A DNA stretch of 64,000 bases from Turbatrix aceti (taxonomy: Eukaryota; Nematoda; Chromadorea; Rhabditida; Panagrolaimidae): positions 6,596,718-6,660,717 of the forward strand of contig OZ017768.1 of the NCBI GenBank assembly GCA_963969345.1, in the 5' to 3' direction. The translations under genes were made by a program, and so were the position numbers. The first letter of the stretch is position 1; the number at the start of each line of letters is the position of its first letter. The notes under the pieces are model-generated. The model made no database searches. It had not been told where the DNA came from and saw only the letters and a program-made list of their open reading frames with translations. Below, one piece after another: positions 10,446 to 23,625 of this stretch.

Positions 10446-11884
10446 ATGTTGTCTTCAACGTACCTTCGTCTTCTGCCTACGATGACGTTTCACGGCGCTG
10501 ATGCTTGCAAATTGTTGTTGTCGTCGCAGAATGCAACAGATTTCTACTTGCAGTACTTCAAGAACAGTGAGCTGATTCTGAACGAGCATTCGATCGAAAT
10601 TTCGGTTAGTTTTTCTTGTTTTATGACGGTTTTTTGATTTTGTGTGGTTTTCTAATGTTTTTTCCTTTTTGTTGGAATTCCGTTTTACAGACCGATGACC
10701 AGATCACTACTTTCATCGATGGTAATCCCGATCGTAGTGTCTCATGCTTGGCTCTGTTTGTCACGAATCTCAGATTCAGTATCGATATCCCTGACATGAA
10801 GGACTTCTTTCGGCGTTTAAACCGAGCTAGGCGTAAGGATCTTTGTCCTATTTATGTGATGATTTTATTTTTATTTGTATTTTTAGGGTTAACTACGCTC
10901 GTTACCGATTGTGGACAGCAGAATGCAGGTGTACGTGATGCGTCCAACTATTTGGAAAATGAATCGTGGCCGAAACTCAAAACCGTTGCTGGTCCTCCCA
11001 AGTTGTTTTGTCCTACCCAAAAGCTTGGCTTGACTCTGAATTCTTTTGAGACGGTTATTTTTACCGATGCACACAGTTTGCCTCACGGTACGATGGAATC
11101 CTTCATCGTAAGTTTGTTTTTAATTGTCAAATGTTATTTATAATTGCTCTGTAAACTGCAGCGCAGTATCAGTCAACCCGCTTTTCACGCAAAGAAAATG
11201 ATCTGGAACTTCGATGCCATCACCATGCAATCGATGACTGCGAGTCTCAATCGCTGCACTGAACCGTCAGTTTTTTTTGTAAAATTCGATTTTGTCAGTT
11301 TTTGGAAATATTTTTTAGGCGCAACGATGTCGAAGAGCTGACGATCAAATTGAAGCGACACACAAACAAAGGCGTCAAAGCTTTGACTCAAGCTGTCTTG
11401 AAAGTTTTTCCGAGACTCAAGCAGTTTAATTGCTACTTTGTTATGCCGTACGTCGACGAGACTGTGAGTTTTTATTTTCAGACAACGGAACTATCTAGTC
11501 TACGTTTTTAAGAATGCGGGCGCCGAGTATTCTGATGCTCTGACTCACGTTTTTCAAACTGGTTCAAAATTTATGAGGGATGCCCAAAAGGAGCTTCTTG
11601 AAGTTCAATCACCCCATACTGCTTTGAATTTCTACTGTCACCTGGATTACGCCTTGAAAGCCTTCGAGGAGGATTCGTTTCAAAATATCGAGCAGTTTTT
11701 GCCCATGATGAGCATTTTCAAGTTTGAGAAAGTCGTGGAACTCAGAAAGAAGTCGTACGAGCCCGATGTTTTGCGTTTCAAATACGAAAACATCCGCAAG
11801 CGGTTTGCGGAAAACAAGTCGTTCGATCTGCGGATTCGTGGAAAACTCGTTCGTTGGCATTATGTTTTCTCTCCTTCGCCGTAA
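10446..11884 (+). CDS. FamC: third copy of the tandem gene family
   Basis: Six exons: 10446-10604, 10691-10832, 10887-11107, 11162-11265, 11319-11463, 11513-11884, encoding 380 residues. The structure is the same as in FamA and FamB. The acceptor of exon 6 is a poor TTTTTAAG (11505-11512); an alternative TTTTCAG at about 11481 would lead into a stop within six codons, so the weaker site is preferred. Exons 3 to 5 share a nearly identical tract with FamA, introns included. The stop TAA is followed within three bases by a GT that begins another apparent intron (to about 11930). The next gene starts only about 175 nt downstream. Function unknown. Confidence 0.75.
10881..11357 (+). repeat. Near-identical tract shared with 6861-7338 (gene conversion candidate)
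   Basis: Partner of the FamA tract, at an offset of 4020 bp until a one-base deletion in intron 4. See the FamA tract for details. Confidence 0.85.
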
Positions 11885-12059
11885 AAGGTTCGTTTTGGTG
11901 CTTACTAAAGTATGATTTCTTATTTTTCAGGCGCAATCTTCTCTTAGCATGCATATTTTGAACTCTGTAATTTTTTTTCCACCAAAAATTCTTTTTTTTT
12001 TCAAACTGTGAGTTTTCTTTGACTGATTTTTGTGCTCGATGACGCACCACACTGATTTG

Positions 12060-12672
12060 ATGTTATGCCTGGTTTGTTTGTAACATACATATGATCGTAT
12101 TTTTATTTTACGACTCCATTTTCAGGAATCAGCAGCAGTATCATACGTCGTCTCAATGGTGGTATTCACCATAATTTACCTGGCCACCAAGTACAGGGTG
12201 CGCATGTCACACATGGTCAACGAACAAGTGCAGCAACCGGCCAAGGCATTTGCTGCTACCCTGAATAAGGTCTCCGCCCACGCCCTCTCTCCCCCCGCTC
12301 AGACGGCCCAAGAGAAATCAAAGTCTTCTTCGCCGACCCAGGAAGACGATGATGCTGCAACTGCTATCCTCAACAAGTCCCAAATATCCGATACCCAAGG
12401 ATCGCTTTCTAACATTTTCCCTGTAAAGTATGGCAAGCGGTCTTCTTTCCCTAAAGTGAGTTTTTTGGTTGTTTTGGTTGGTTTTGAAGCTAAAAAAAAA
12501 CAATTTTTTTCAGTCTGATGATACATTTTGGTCAGAACGCCCCAAAACAGCTATCGAAAAACCCGTTCCGATGGGCGTCCAGAAAACCAGGAGTCGTCGA
12601 CGCAGAGGTTCCTTCACAAATCCTAAATCAACGACTTCGTCTGTTCAGACTGCGCCTACTATTATTGACTGA
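12060..12672 (+). CDS. Small protein with N-terminal membrane anchor, unrecognised
   Basis: Best model has three exons: 12060-12071 (only MLCL), 12126-12455 and 12514-12672, encoding 166 residues. The first intron (54 nt, GTTTGT to TTTTCAG) is phase 0 and gives an N terminus MLCLESAAVSYVVSMVVFTI followed by IYLATKYRVRM, a good transmembrane signal anchor with basic residues after it. The remainder is polar, rich in Ser, Gln, Lys and Asp, and ends in a very basic patch (QKTRSRRRRGSF) and a Ser/Thr-rich tail. If the tiny first exon is wrong, translation would start at ATG 12156 and cut the anchor short. The gene lies 175 nt after FamC and 158 nt before DSCC1, same strand. I do not recognise the family. 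Confidence 0.6.
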
Positions 12673-12830
12673 TTCATTGATATTTTAATTTACTTGTATT
12701 TTTGTGATCCAAAAATTATATAATTCGAACATAAATTTTTGAAAGTTTGGCATTGTGCGACCAAAGTTTTTTCTTATGCGCGCGCGAATTTTAGACGCGC
12801 AAAAATTGAGGCAACCTGACTTTTGCATCC

Positions 12831-14457
12831 ATGACGACTTCTACGGATTCCGAGGCCACTGAGCTTTCGTTCCTCTCGACAGGCGATTTGCAGAAGTATT
12901 TTTTAATCAAAGCGCCTGCTGCGGTCGTCGAAAAAATCGAACGCGGGGAATTGTAAGCTTGGATTTGATTTTGACGACGTCTACAGCTGTTTTTTTCTTT
13001 CAGGGTCACATTTCGGGGTCTCGTTTACGAGCGAGCTCACATTTGCACGGATTCCGAGACATTTATCGTCCGTGAATGTGAGACAACGAATTCTTTGCTC
13101 ATCTCGGAGCGAATTCCGTTGCCCGGTGAGGAGGCATTTGACTCTGAGCAGCCCGAGACCCGGCAAATTATGACGTTCAAAAAGAACTACTTCCAGCTGG
13201 AAAAGCAGACCACGATGGCCGGCTTGGTTTTGAAGGATTACCTCAAAAAGTGTCAATTTACGCTCGGAAACGATGAAAATCAACTTTCTGGCAGTGCTTG
13301 GTTGGTTTTGGGAATAATTTGGGGTAAAAAATAACAAATTAAGTTTTGTTTTAGGAAAACGATGAAAGACCTGCTCGAGGAAGTCCCTTTTTGTCGCCGA
13401 GATATCGAAGAAGGGCTTAGGCATCTGCCTGTTGTCGAGATCGATGGTATGATGACATTTGTCGGGGTTTTACCTGAGATCTATGGATTTCAGGTACTCT
13501 CCGTTATCTCTCGCGAAAAAGCCAAATTGCCCTGGTCGAGGCTTTCGTCGAGAAGCTGGATGATCAGGATTTGTCGGATGTCACTCTCGATCGAGTCTTG
13601 CGGGAGCAGCTGGAATCGGCGTTGGCCGATTATCCCAAAAGCTGCGTCGATTGGTTGATGCGCACCTTTGTCAAGTCTGACGGTTGGTGAATTGGCTCTG
13701 CGAATAATTTTTGGGTTTGTTTCGGTTGGAATTTAGGATTTTGGGTCGGGTCTTTCGAATTTTCGCGTTGAGAACTCAAAAAAGTCCAAAATTGTTGAAA
13801 AAATAGAAAAATACGAATTTTGACTTCAAAATACGCAATTTGGTATATTTTCATCCACAATACATAAATTTAAGTACAATTATGTAAATATAAATGAAAC
13901 GATTTTAGGTAAAAAAATTTTGTGTTGAGTTACCCCAAAAATAGATTTTTGACCTCATTTTTTGCACTGACCGTAAAACTCTTTCAGGCTCCGTCGACCG
14001 AGAATCCGTCATCCGAGCCTGCGCGGTTTCAGTTCTCGAAAAGGAGCACGAGCTCTCGCTGGAGCTCTTCGAGCGACGCATGTTAATGGTCCTTCCCACC
14101 GGCCTCGACTGTGACCTGTCTCTGCTGCGCGGCATTCTTCTGACCAAGTCTTCGATGGTTCGCGGCGAGACCGTCGAGTACGTCAACGTCGATGACATGC
14201 CTTCCGGGCAGAAGGAGAGGTTTGTGGTTGTTTGAATGCGCTTTTAATGTCCTTACCGTGCTCTTTCGATGTTGCCTGCGTTCAGAATAGAACTGCTACT
14301 GAAGATCCGTTCCCTCTGGAAGCTAGAGGACGTCCAGCCCTACGTTGCCGATTTCTGTGATGCCAGTGAGATTGAACCCTTTCTGTTTCGCAACTTCCGG
14401 GTCATCAAGGAAGGCAGCGTCAAACGCTACGCGCAAAAGCCTGCCACTACTTTTTGA
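12831..14457 (+). CDS. DSCC1: DSCC1/DCC1-like sister chromatid cohesion protein
   Basis: DCC1 joins CTF8 and CTF18-RFC in the alternative clamp loader that loads PCNA and supports sister chromatid cohesion in S phase. Six exons: 12831-12952, 13004-13300, 13355-13446, 13494-13682, 13988-14219, 14286-14457, encoding 367 residues (human about 393). Family features: TFRGL near the start, then the middle helical region with LLEEVPFCRRDIEEGLRHLP, the winged-helix part (CVDWLMRTFVKSDGSVDRES) and the C-terminal KIRSLWKLEDVQPYVADFC, which matches the REKWTEEDIAPYI block of DSCC1. The 47-nt intron 13447-13493 is not multiple-of-three neutral: reading through it gives an open frame that loses the family sequence, so it must be removed. 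Intron 4 is 305 nt, the others are short. No helicase or ATPase motifs, as expected. Confidence 0.85.
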
Positions 14458-15185
14458 ACCCTTTTGGTATGGAATTCGATACTTGTAAGGCGTAAGACGA
14501 ACCGCAATCTGGTGGTAGATAAATTGTTTTTTGATTCATGGCACCATTTTTCTCAGGGGAAAATCCCAGACATTTTTTGTTTGTTTTTTTCTTTTCGCCC
14601 ACTGATTATAGGATTTTGGTCTTGGTTAATGAAGCCGCTCTCATCAGAAGGCTCAAAAAAAGACCGTCGGTGTGAAAGTCCTCTTTCTTTGCTTTTTTAG
14701 TGGTTATTTCAACTTCCGCGGAGTTCAATGCGCTTTGAAACTACCGTTACCAGCTGTTTTGCTGACTTTTTCATTCCTAAGAAACGGAGTTTGATATCCA
14801 GGATATGAAACATACAATTGGGGTCCTATTTGGTATTTTATGGGGTATTCGGCCCTGGAAGAGGCATAATTACGCTCGTAGACATGCCTGAGATTTATTG
14901 GAATGCCCGACGCAGTGACAGGTGGGCCTTGGTGAAGAATTGATATGTCTGGAACTTTTTTTTGTTCATGGAAATATTGAAAATTTTGTTCGAATGAAAG
15001 TCAGCATTTTTGTATTTTTTTTATATTTGGGGCAAAATTTGGTTTATTTGGGGAAAAATACGTGAAATTTGAAAAAATGGCGATTTTTAATAACACTTTT
15101 TATCGTAAAAACCGAGAAACGTTTTTTTATTGTTTATCAAAAAACAGCGTTTTTTACTATTTTTGTAAAAATACCTGAATTTCGA

Positions 15186-15280
15186 AATTTGTTCGTTTGG
15201 AAATTTTAGCCTTGTTCGTGAACGAGCACGAACAATAATCTTTGAACTTGTTCGTGAACGAACACGAACGTTCACCCATC
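15186..15280. repeat. Dispersed GTTCGTGAAC-containing repeat
   Basis: Two copies of the near-palindrome GTTCGTGAAC (15214 and 15250) within GAACGAAC-rich sequence. Related blocks lie at 5490-5660, 34770-34845, 38100-38145 and 38340-38400, always in introns or intergenic DNA. Confidence 0.5.
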
Positions 15281-18200
15281 CATACTGGAGTTTTTTGGTT
15301 TGTTTTTTTTTTTTTGCGCGCTGCCTCCTGTTTGATAGCTTTCATAGCCTCCTCTTTCCCAAATTTGTGAATAGCAACGAAAAAGAAAAAAAGAAGAAGA
15401 AGAATGAAAGTCGTCCAGGCTAGGCCAGGATGGCAAGTAGTAGCGGCATGCCGGGCCCTGCTGGCCTGGGATGTTTGTGGTGCGGACGAAAAAAAACCGA
15501 CGACGACCAACTCATGGAATGACGAGGCCGAGAAGCTCGGGGCTGGCTGTCGAGAGTGCGTCGTCGTCGTTGTCGTCGTCACGACTGTTGCGCGGGTTAG
15601 CTGGCACAAACAAACAGGGCGCAGGCAGGGGGAGATATGCGTCCGTGAGGCTTTTTTGTGGTCTTCTTCTCCTCCGGGTGCATGCAGCAGTCTCTATTCC
15701 CGCCGCTGTAGCCGTAGCCGTAGTCGTAGTCGTCCTTTTCGGCGCCGCCGCCGGCCGCGGAGAACTAAATAGAACTACTACTACTCCTCGTCGGCACCGC
15801 CGCGCCCACACCGAAAATCGATAACGCGTCTAACTACCCGAAGCCTGCCCGGGGGGGGGGCAATAATGTCGGCTTCTTCGGCATTGCAATTGCAATTGCA
15901 GCGCTCGGAGGAAAAACATACCCCTCTTCTTCGTTTTCTGCTGCTGCTAACTTTTGCATTGCCGCTAAAAAAGGTAATATTAGCGGCACACTTGACTCGA
16001 CTGTTTTTTTAAACGGAAAATGGTTGTTTTTTGTCGGCATACATCAGTCCAGTGAATTAAATCACAGCCCTCGGGGACAAGGTGACCTATAGGTACTCCG
16101 GGTGCATCTACCTGTCTCAATTAAACTTCGGTCTACCAGAGAACGCTAGCCAACGCCTTCTATCGCAGTGGCGGGTGTATTCACAAGGGGGCAATTTGGC
16201 CGCCGAACGTCTAACGAGCACGTTTATCGCTAATTTCCTTGCTCCACGCTAATTGCGTCACTTTTTGGCAAGCGCGCGTGTCGTGCCGGCCTGGTGCTCC
16301 GAGGTGGCCGCGCTTCTTCTTCTGCTCCTTCTTCGCCTTCTTCTTCTTCGAAGATGCGTCGTTTAATTATTTAAAAAGGATTACGCCGCTATTCCTGCTC
16401 CAATTCTCCAACTTTCTCCACGACGTGTCATTTGTTATGCATGCGCGATTAGTTGATGTATAGCGCGGTGAAACGGGGCACCGGACATCGGGCACCGTTT
16501 GCTCTCTGCCTAGGCCTAAATATTGATTGCTTCCGAGAGAAACACGAGGTGAAACACGAGTTCATTCATCGGACTTGGAAGGAAGTGCCGTCGCCAAAAT
16601 TGCAATTTCAATTGTCCTACGTCCACAAATACAAATAATTTGGGTAGCGTGACGTAACCCGACTTTTCTAAATAGTATTCACGTGCAAACATTTGTTTCT
16701 GACTGCCTACGCGTACGCCAGCCAGCTGCGGTTGGTTTCGCGTTCGTTCATTGTTGGCTGAGGCATATGCCACCATTCCTCACCCGGCCCGCGGGGGCTG
16801 GCTAGCTTTTTTGACGCCTGAAGAAAAACAATTTTTGGAGCGAAGCGCACTTCGCATCCCAGAGCCGGGTTGAGTCGATGCTGTCCTTGATGCCCTGGCG
16901 CACTGATGCACTGATGATGCGCTGTCTTCCCTTTTGTCAACGACAACAAACACCCATTCAATCCCGTCAAAAGCCGTTTATCCCTATCATGAAATTGTAT
17001 CTTTGTCTGTCAAAAGCGCGTTGAGACCGGTATAAGTTGCTTTTGTTGCGTTGTTGCGTGTCTTGGACGGATAATTTCATGTTTACCGTTTTTTACTAAT
17101 GAACTTTTTTGTACCTAAAATTATACGTTGTTTTGTTCTGCATTGCATTGATCCAGGGTGCTTCTAGTATGCTTCGCTCGGATTGCGCTCCAAAGATTCG
17201 GTCGGCAATGATGTTGGTGATTAATTCATGAAGTTTCCATTTTTGGCATTTTTTACATATTTTTAGCACTTTGGGTGGGTTTGCGACGTCATTCCGGTGG
17301 TGGTGGCGTGATTGCATATGCAAGCGGTGTCCGTCCGCGGCGCATATCATTTTTTCTGCGAGGGTGGACATGCCATGTCGTCAGCATTCATCTGTTTGCA
17401 TTCATCTGAATATCTGCCTGTTCAAAATAGGAATAGGTATTCTGTTGTTTCCTGCTACACCCCTCTGTTTGCCGTGTGGGGGGCCCGTCACATCCGGCTA
17501 TGGCCCGGTAGCTAATTGCGGCCTGCAGCTTACCGTTTTTGTTTTTGTGTTTCGGCTTGCGTCTGAATTCCGATGCTGCTTCAGGCGTTCTGTTTTTTTT
17601 TTCGTTGCGTTTTTGTTTCTGTTTCTGTTTCTGATGAGCAAGAATCCATGGACTCTGGAATGGCACGGGTGCCAATTTCGTGCTATTCATTGGCATGTCT
17701 GTCTTCTTTTCTTCCTCATGCGCTTGTTTCTTTCTGGCTCGACCGCGCGTCTCAAAAAAACTCCGAAAGAGATGGATTTGGGAATGTCTGACAACTTTCT
17801 TCGATATCGCGAAGCGGCCAATGCTTCTTTTTTTTCTCGTTTGTCGCGCCGACTCTCTCCCCGGGCGTTGATTTATTTGATTACCCCGGCTGGTTTAGGC
17901 GACGAACATGATGTGCATATGGCAACTCTCGAACGAACGGGGCCCCCTGAATGGTGCCGGCGTTTGACGTTCGACGTTTCCCGCTACATACTACCTAAAA
18001 AGTTGTTTTGAAGGCAACCCGGTGCAATTTTTGTAGGCTAGGGTACGGCAAATCTGATTTGTGTCGTGTCAGGCACGCGTTGTTGCATTCGTTCCTTCGT
18101 TCACTCATCCCTCCTCTGTCTTTTCCTGGCTCGGCATACATGTATTTTATCCGTTACTTCCGACTTGCATCGTCACTTATCGCCTTTTCCTTTGTATTTA

Positions 18201-21200
18201 TTCGTCCAAGGCCGGCGGGCTGAGAGAATGATTCACTCACGGGGTTTTTGTATGTGTCCCAGGTGTCTGGCCTACAAAAGATTACGATAGGCCCAGAATC
18301 CCGGCGCGAAAAGTCAGTCATGTTTGTGACCACTTCATTTTTGTTGCTTTTTTTACCGCCACGTACATACATATTTACACGGTAGTTTTTTTGTTCGTTT
18401 CCTGGACAGCGGCCAACTTCTTTCATGTCAGTGTTGTGCCGACTCTGCCCGCCCCTGGCTTGCCTGTCTGCCCCTTTTTTTTCACTCTCAACGGAATTTT
18501 GGAATTTGTAACCCGGTTGGTTGTACAAATGTGTGTTTTTGTTTGTTTACGTCGGCATTGTTTCTCATGCAGTCGTTTTTCCGTCTTTGCTCCCGGAAAA
18601 GAGGGCTTTGATTGTTGTCATGCAACTATTATAACTCTCGGGAGGCCAGAGGGTTCTCGAGAGTGAGTCTTGAGTCTTCAGCCGGGCAGACGAGTGAATG
18701 TTCGTTTATTACTACATACTACTTTTTGGTTTGGCCTTCGCTTTGCGCCTTTGAATGATCTCGCCGTCGGCGAGAGTGTTCCCACATTTGTGGCTTTCTG
18801 ACCCCTTCCCAGCTTGCGCCCGGATGACTTCCGTCTTCGTGCAGCCCGCAGAGTGCACTTTATGCTATTCTGGTCACGTTGGCTGATTTGTTGCCAGCGA
18901 CAAACTAATTTCCGGATGCCGAGTATGTTTGAGGACATAGTTCAGTTCTGTTGTCGGGTCTCTTTTTTCCTCGAGTTTGCGTTTTTGCCCTCGGCCATTG
19001 TGTCGGGGGTTTCAGTTGCGTGTGCTACCTTGAGCGGTGCCAAAAATGTCGGGAGCGCTTTGTGTCCCCATTTGACGGTTGTCGTCGTTGTCTTCCGTTT
19101 CTCGCTTCATTTTTTTGTGCTGAAGCTTGTTCTCGTTTTTTTTTGTGAGTCCAAAATATGCAAAGAGCCCTCCCCAGTCCTGACGTGAGCTGCGACGACG
19201 ACGACGACGCGTTCGTTCTCTTCCTCCGGTGCTGATGCTGTCAGGGAGGAGGGCAACGGGACGACTCGGATATGATATATTCATGCTCCGGGCCTAGCCA
19301 GGGCAAGGGTCGAAATAGATAGCCTGACGCGTCTCAAGATGCGCCCAGGAGAGTTATGAGTTTGGGCGGCGAGCGTTGCGTTTTCGAACGGCAGACAGGC
19401 GCCAGCCCCGTCCGTCCACGGCCGTGGCGTGGCCATCGCCGACGACGGGGCCCGTTATCTCCGACTCCGACTGCTGTGGCAGGCGCAAAAAAAAAAACAC
19501 AGCAGTGTCCTGGTTTTTGCAACCGCCCCAGCCAGTCATCCAGCCCAGTACGCCCCATGGTTACTGATGATGGGTCGTTAGTCAGAAATATGACTTAGCA
19601 GAATCCACTGCCGGCTGTGTTGGCTTCCAGTCAACCGCCAATTCAACCAACTTGGCGGTCGCGGCTGACGCGCTTGACGTCTAAATTGTAGTATTCTACA
19701 CACTTTTGTAATGAATTTCTGGCATGCTTGGTAGGGCCTTCAAATTACTTACTTTCCTCGTCGGGGTTGCGGAAAATGATTTATTTTAACACACGTCAAC
19801 TTTTTTTTACTTTTTTTGCCGGGCGCGGGTTGGCGCTGCTCTTTGGTGTCAGACGGAGCTCTTCCGGGTTTGTTTCTGCTCAACCGACTGACTTTAAACC
19901 TTATAAGCCGGTGGGATCTGTACGGCTTCCGTCCTGCTACCTCATTCCATCCACATCAGGGCCAATTCTGACGTGACCCGTCCAGTCCTGGCCAATCTGG
20001 TGCTAAAGTTCGTTCAGCGTAACAGAACGCCTGTTTTTTTTTCGATTCCGAATTACCGATTCATTAACTTTCTTCTTCCACGGTCATTTTTTATTTGCAT
20101 TTGTTTGCGTGGCCACTTTTTTTTGGCGTCCGTGCATGCGTCGAAGAATGTTTTATTTGTATTTATGATAGTTCTTTGTAAACTTTGTATTCATTGTTGA
20201 CCGGGTCCGTAAAACGAACAAACGAACGAATGAACGTCATCGCACGTTCGTTACGATCACTTTTTGTTGGGGGGTTTTTTTGACGGTGCAGCTTTGGGGT
20301 TTCCCTTGACCGCGACCGCGACCGCGGCCGTGAAACAGACGATGCCAGCCGGGGGGCTTCCGTCGTCGTCGTCGTTGCCAGCGTCGTCGTCGTTGTCGTC
20401 GTCCGAGTGGATACGTGCCGCTAATTGCTTTATGACGCTTGATTGGTGGCAGTGGTTGTTAGCAGCGCTGCCGACTACGCCGGAGGGGACAAGACGGCCT
20501 GGCCTGGCCTCTGAGTCGAACTTTTGCCTTCGTCTATGCCTCGGAGCTAGCCGAGGTCTGCTGCGGTCTGAGTTCGCCGAAATAGGCGGTTGCATGACGT
20601 TGCCCCGAGTTGGTTGGTTTTGTTTTGAGTCTGAGCTTGGGCTTGGGCTTCGATGACGAGCCCACTTCACGCGGCATTCTGAGGTGCCGAAAAAAAAGAA
20701 GCGAAAAACATGCACGTACGTGCGATGCACAAACCACTTAGACGGATTCTGCGAAGCTCCCTGCATCAAGTGTCCGTTGTTGTTTGACGGGCCGCAGGCG
20801 TTGTTATTAGATTTCTGCGGGTCTTTTCAGGGGTTTAGACGGGCCTCGACGGCCTGAATTTCACTGGTGGCATCGATTTCGGTTTTGACACTTTCCGCGC
20901 GTCTTTGGCGGTCATTGTCATTGTCCAGAGTCCACGCGCGGGTCGGGGTGGCCCCGGGCATTGTTTTGGATGCGTGGATTTCGGCGGAAACGTGACAGGA
21001 TTCTCCTCCCGCGACTCCTCAAATTACTGCGGCTTTGTTGTTTTTGCTCTGTTTTTTGTCGGCCTCGGCGCTCGGCCGCAGCCGCGATAACCGAATCAGG
21101 GATGACTGCGCTCGATAAAACCTCATTTGATGCACATTTCAATTTCGTGCTCTCTGGGCAAGTGCCCAGCGCGTGGCGTCCTCCTTGATGAACGCCGCCG

Positions 21201-23484
21201 CGGATTGCGTCTGTTTTGGCGTCGTTTTATTTTTTTTTGTTGTGGACCTCGGAAATGTGCCTTGGTGCTTTCGCGACAACATTTCTCCTTTTTTGGCAGT
21301 GCTTTCTTTGCTTTGGTTTTTTTTGCACGTTTAATTCTGGCGCGTCTTTTATTAGAAATCCTAAAATTAAATAAATAAATAAATAAATATTTTTTTTTTG
21401 CTCAATTATTATTCACGGTTGTTGGTTGTTGGTTGGTTGTTCATGCGCGCGTGTATGTACGTGAGCGCAGCGCAACGATCATTGACCGGCCGAGCCCGGC
21501 TTGGCTGTTATCCGCTCGCTCGTCATCCTCACCCCCCCCCTGGCGGCCGCGTGGTCAGAGAAGAGACTCCCTGCCTTTTTTTTTATAATAGTTCACCAGG
21601 CACACTCGACTTATGTTAGCCAGCCAGGAGCCCAGCCCGGCTGTCCTGTCATAGCCGGAGCTGCTGTGTCACTTATCTTGTCATCGCCCCTGTCCTTGTC
21701 CCTGTCCCTGTCGATGTCCTTTGAGGGCATGCCAGGCGTCTTCCAGCCCACTCGACGGCGGATGGCGTCCTTGACTGCCGAATCCGCTCTATTTTAAGGT
21801 CAGATTATTTTCTTGCGCCCTGACACAGGACCAGTCGGGCCCCCCAAAGGCAGGTGGTTCGGGAGCCTGCAGCTGCATAGGCCTGACATTTTTAACCTTT
21901 TTTGCGTAATTTCTGATTGCTTTTACGTTCACGCTTGTCCGGGAACAAAGAAACGAACGCGCGAGCCTTGACGGCGTGGGTTGTGCGTGACAGATGTGAT
22001 CGGCCGATGCGATGCGTACATGGCGTATATATTATATTTTTAGCCCATCTCGTGCCCGTGCCCGTGGCCGTTGTACGTGCGTAGGAGAGGGGAACTGTCC
22101 TGTCATTTTCCAGTGTTTGTTGTGATTTTCATTGCCGATGCCGTGCAGATGTTTTTTTTGAAGCTCGCGGTAATGTGGCGTGACCTTGTGCCATTCCTGC
22201 CTGCGATCAGCCTCGGCAGTGTCGGCACTCGTCTCCCTGACAAGCTAGTCCTTGGTGCAATGCCGTGCCGTCGATTACACCGCTAAATTGCCATTTGCCG
22301 GTCGACGCTGGCGGAAAAAAAAAGAGAGGAAAAGGAGGCGCTCGCTTCACTCTCTCCGGGAATGTGGAATGTCATTTAGCCTTGCCAAAGCGCCTTCTTG
22401 GTGTCAAGCGGCGCGCATGAGTAAGTAGAGGGGTTTGGAATGAGCTTTCCTTGCTCTGCCGGGCGGGGACGGGACGACCTTCCTCCTCGGCAGGCGGCAG
22501 CCGTGACCCAGGCTGCTGTCTCCTGATTAGCGTGCCACCACCACCATCACCGCGACCACCACCACCACTGCCACCACCGCCGGGCAAGCCACTTATACCC
22601 GACAATGGGCCGGGAACGGGCTATAAAAAGGCAACAAGGCTACTACTCAGGATAATGGCTTGTCTTTCGGTCTGGCGGTCGGTCCATGATGCCTGTCTGC
22701 CGGCCTTCGGGTATTCCGAGCGCGTGTGACGTTTGGTTTGAACCCGGCGTTGTTTTCCTACTTTTTTTTTCTCTGCTTTTTCTGTGCGTGCGTGAATGCG
22801 GACGGTTGGTTGCATAATGGCACCCCTCCTCTGGATTGCAGAATTTGTTGTCATTGTTTACCCTGCCTTCTAAAAACATTTTTGAAAGTACCCACTCCTC
22901 GCTGCAATTTGTCGGGAGGGACACAGATCAATTTTCATGTCGAGTGCGTTTTCTTTTCGAAATTATGTTTTTTTTGGCCGTGGACGAAAAAAATATGTAT
23001 TTCATCTTTTCTTTGCCTTTTTTTCTGATTTCTGATTTTTGACACCTCAGAAGACATGCAACCTGACAAATGTTTTTTTTTTCAAACGAAAACACGCAGG
23101 TTGCCGAGATTGGAAGGGTGCTTGCTCCGAAATGCACGACTTTTTTCATCAATTACTACCACCACCACGCACCGCTCTTTCCCCTGCGCCGCCGCGTATT
23201 CGAACTCGCGTGTCTCGGCGGCGCAGGAATCGCCGATGACTGGCCGAGGGGGATGTGGTGCGGAAGCGCGGCTCTTTGATGCGTGCGTGAAGCAGCACGC
23301 TTCTTGCTGCCTGGCGAGGTTGCTTCTTTCTCACATCAGCTGTTTTTTCGGTTCCAGTAACCTCGAACGACTGCATTCCTCCAACCGCGGAATTTTTGAC
23401 GTGTAAATCGTTATAAAAGACCTTGTTTCTGTTTTTGGAACATGTCAGGTCGTTTATCACTGTCAACCATGTTTTCGCTGGCTT

Positions 23485-23625
23485 TTGCAACGATTTTTAT
23501 CGTTCGTTCGGGCATTCGCGACGAAAACCCTCATTTTGGGTTTTGCAACGAATTTTATCGTTCGTTTTGGCTTTCGCAACGAAATTTCGCGTTTCCGGCT
23601 TTCACGACGAATTTTCGCTGCGAGA
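23485..23625. repeat. Irregular tandem repeat with TTYGCRACGAA core
   Basis: Four to five degenerate copies of a unit containing GGCTTTCGCAACGAA and TTTATCGTTCGTT, just before the presumed 5' UTR exon of unc-10. All three forward frames stay open across it, which explains the overlapping short ORFs here. Confidence 0.5.

Noticed and set aside
17271..18011. 246-codon ORF
   Set aside because: Composition is random (Phe/Cys/Trp-rich), no splice signals fit, no motif.
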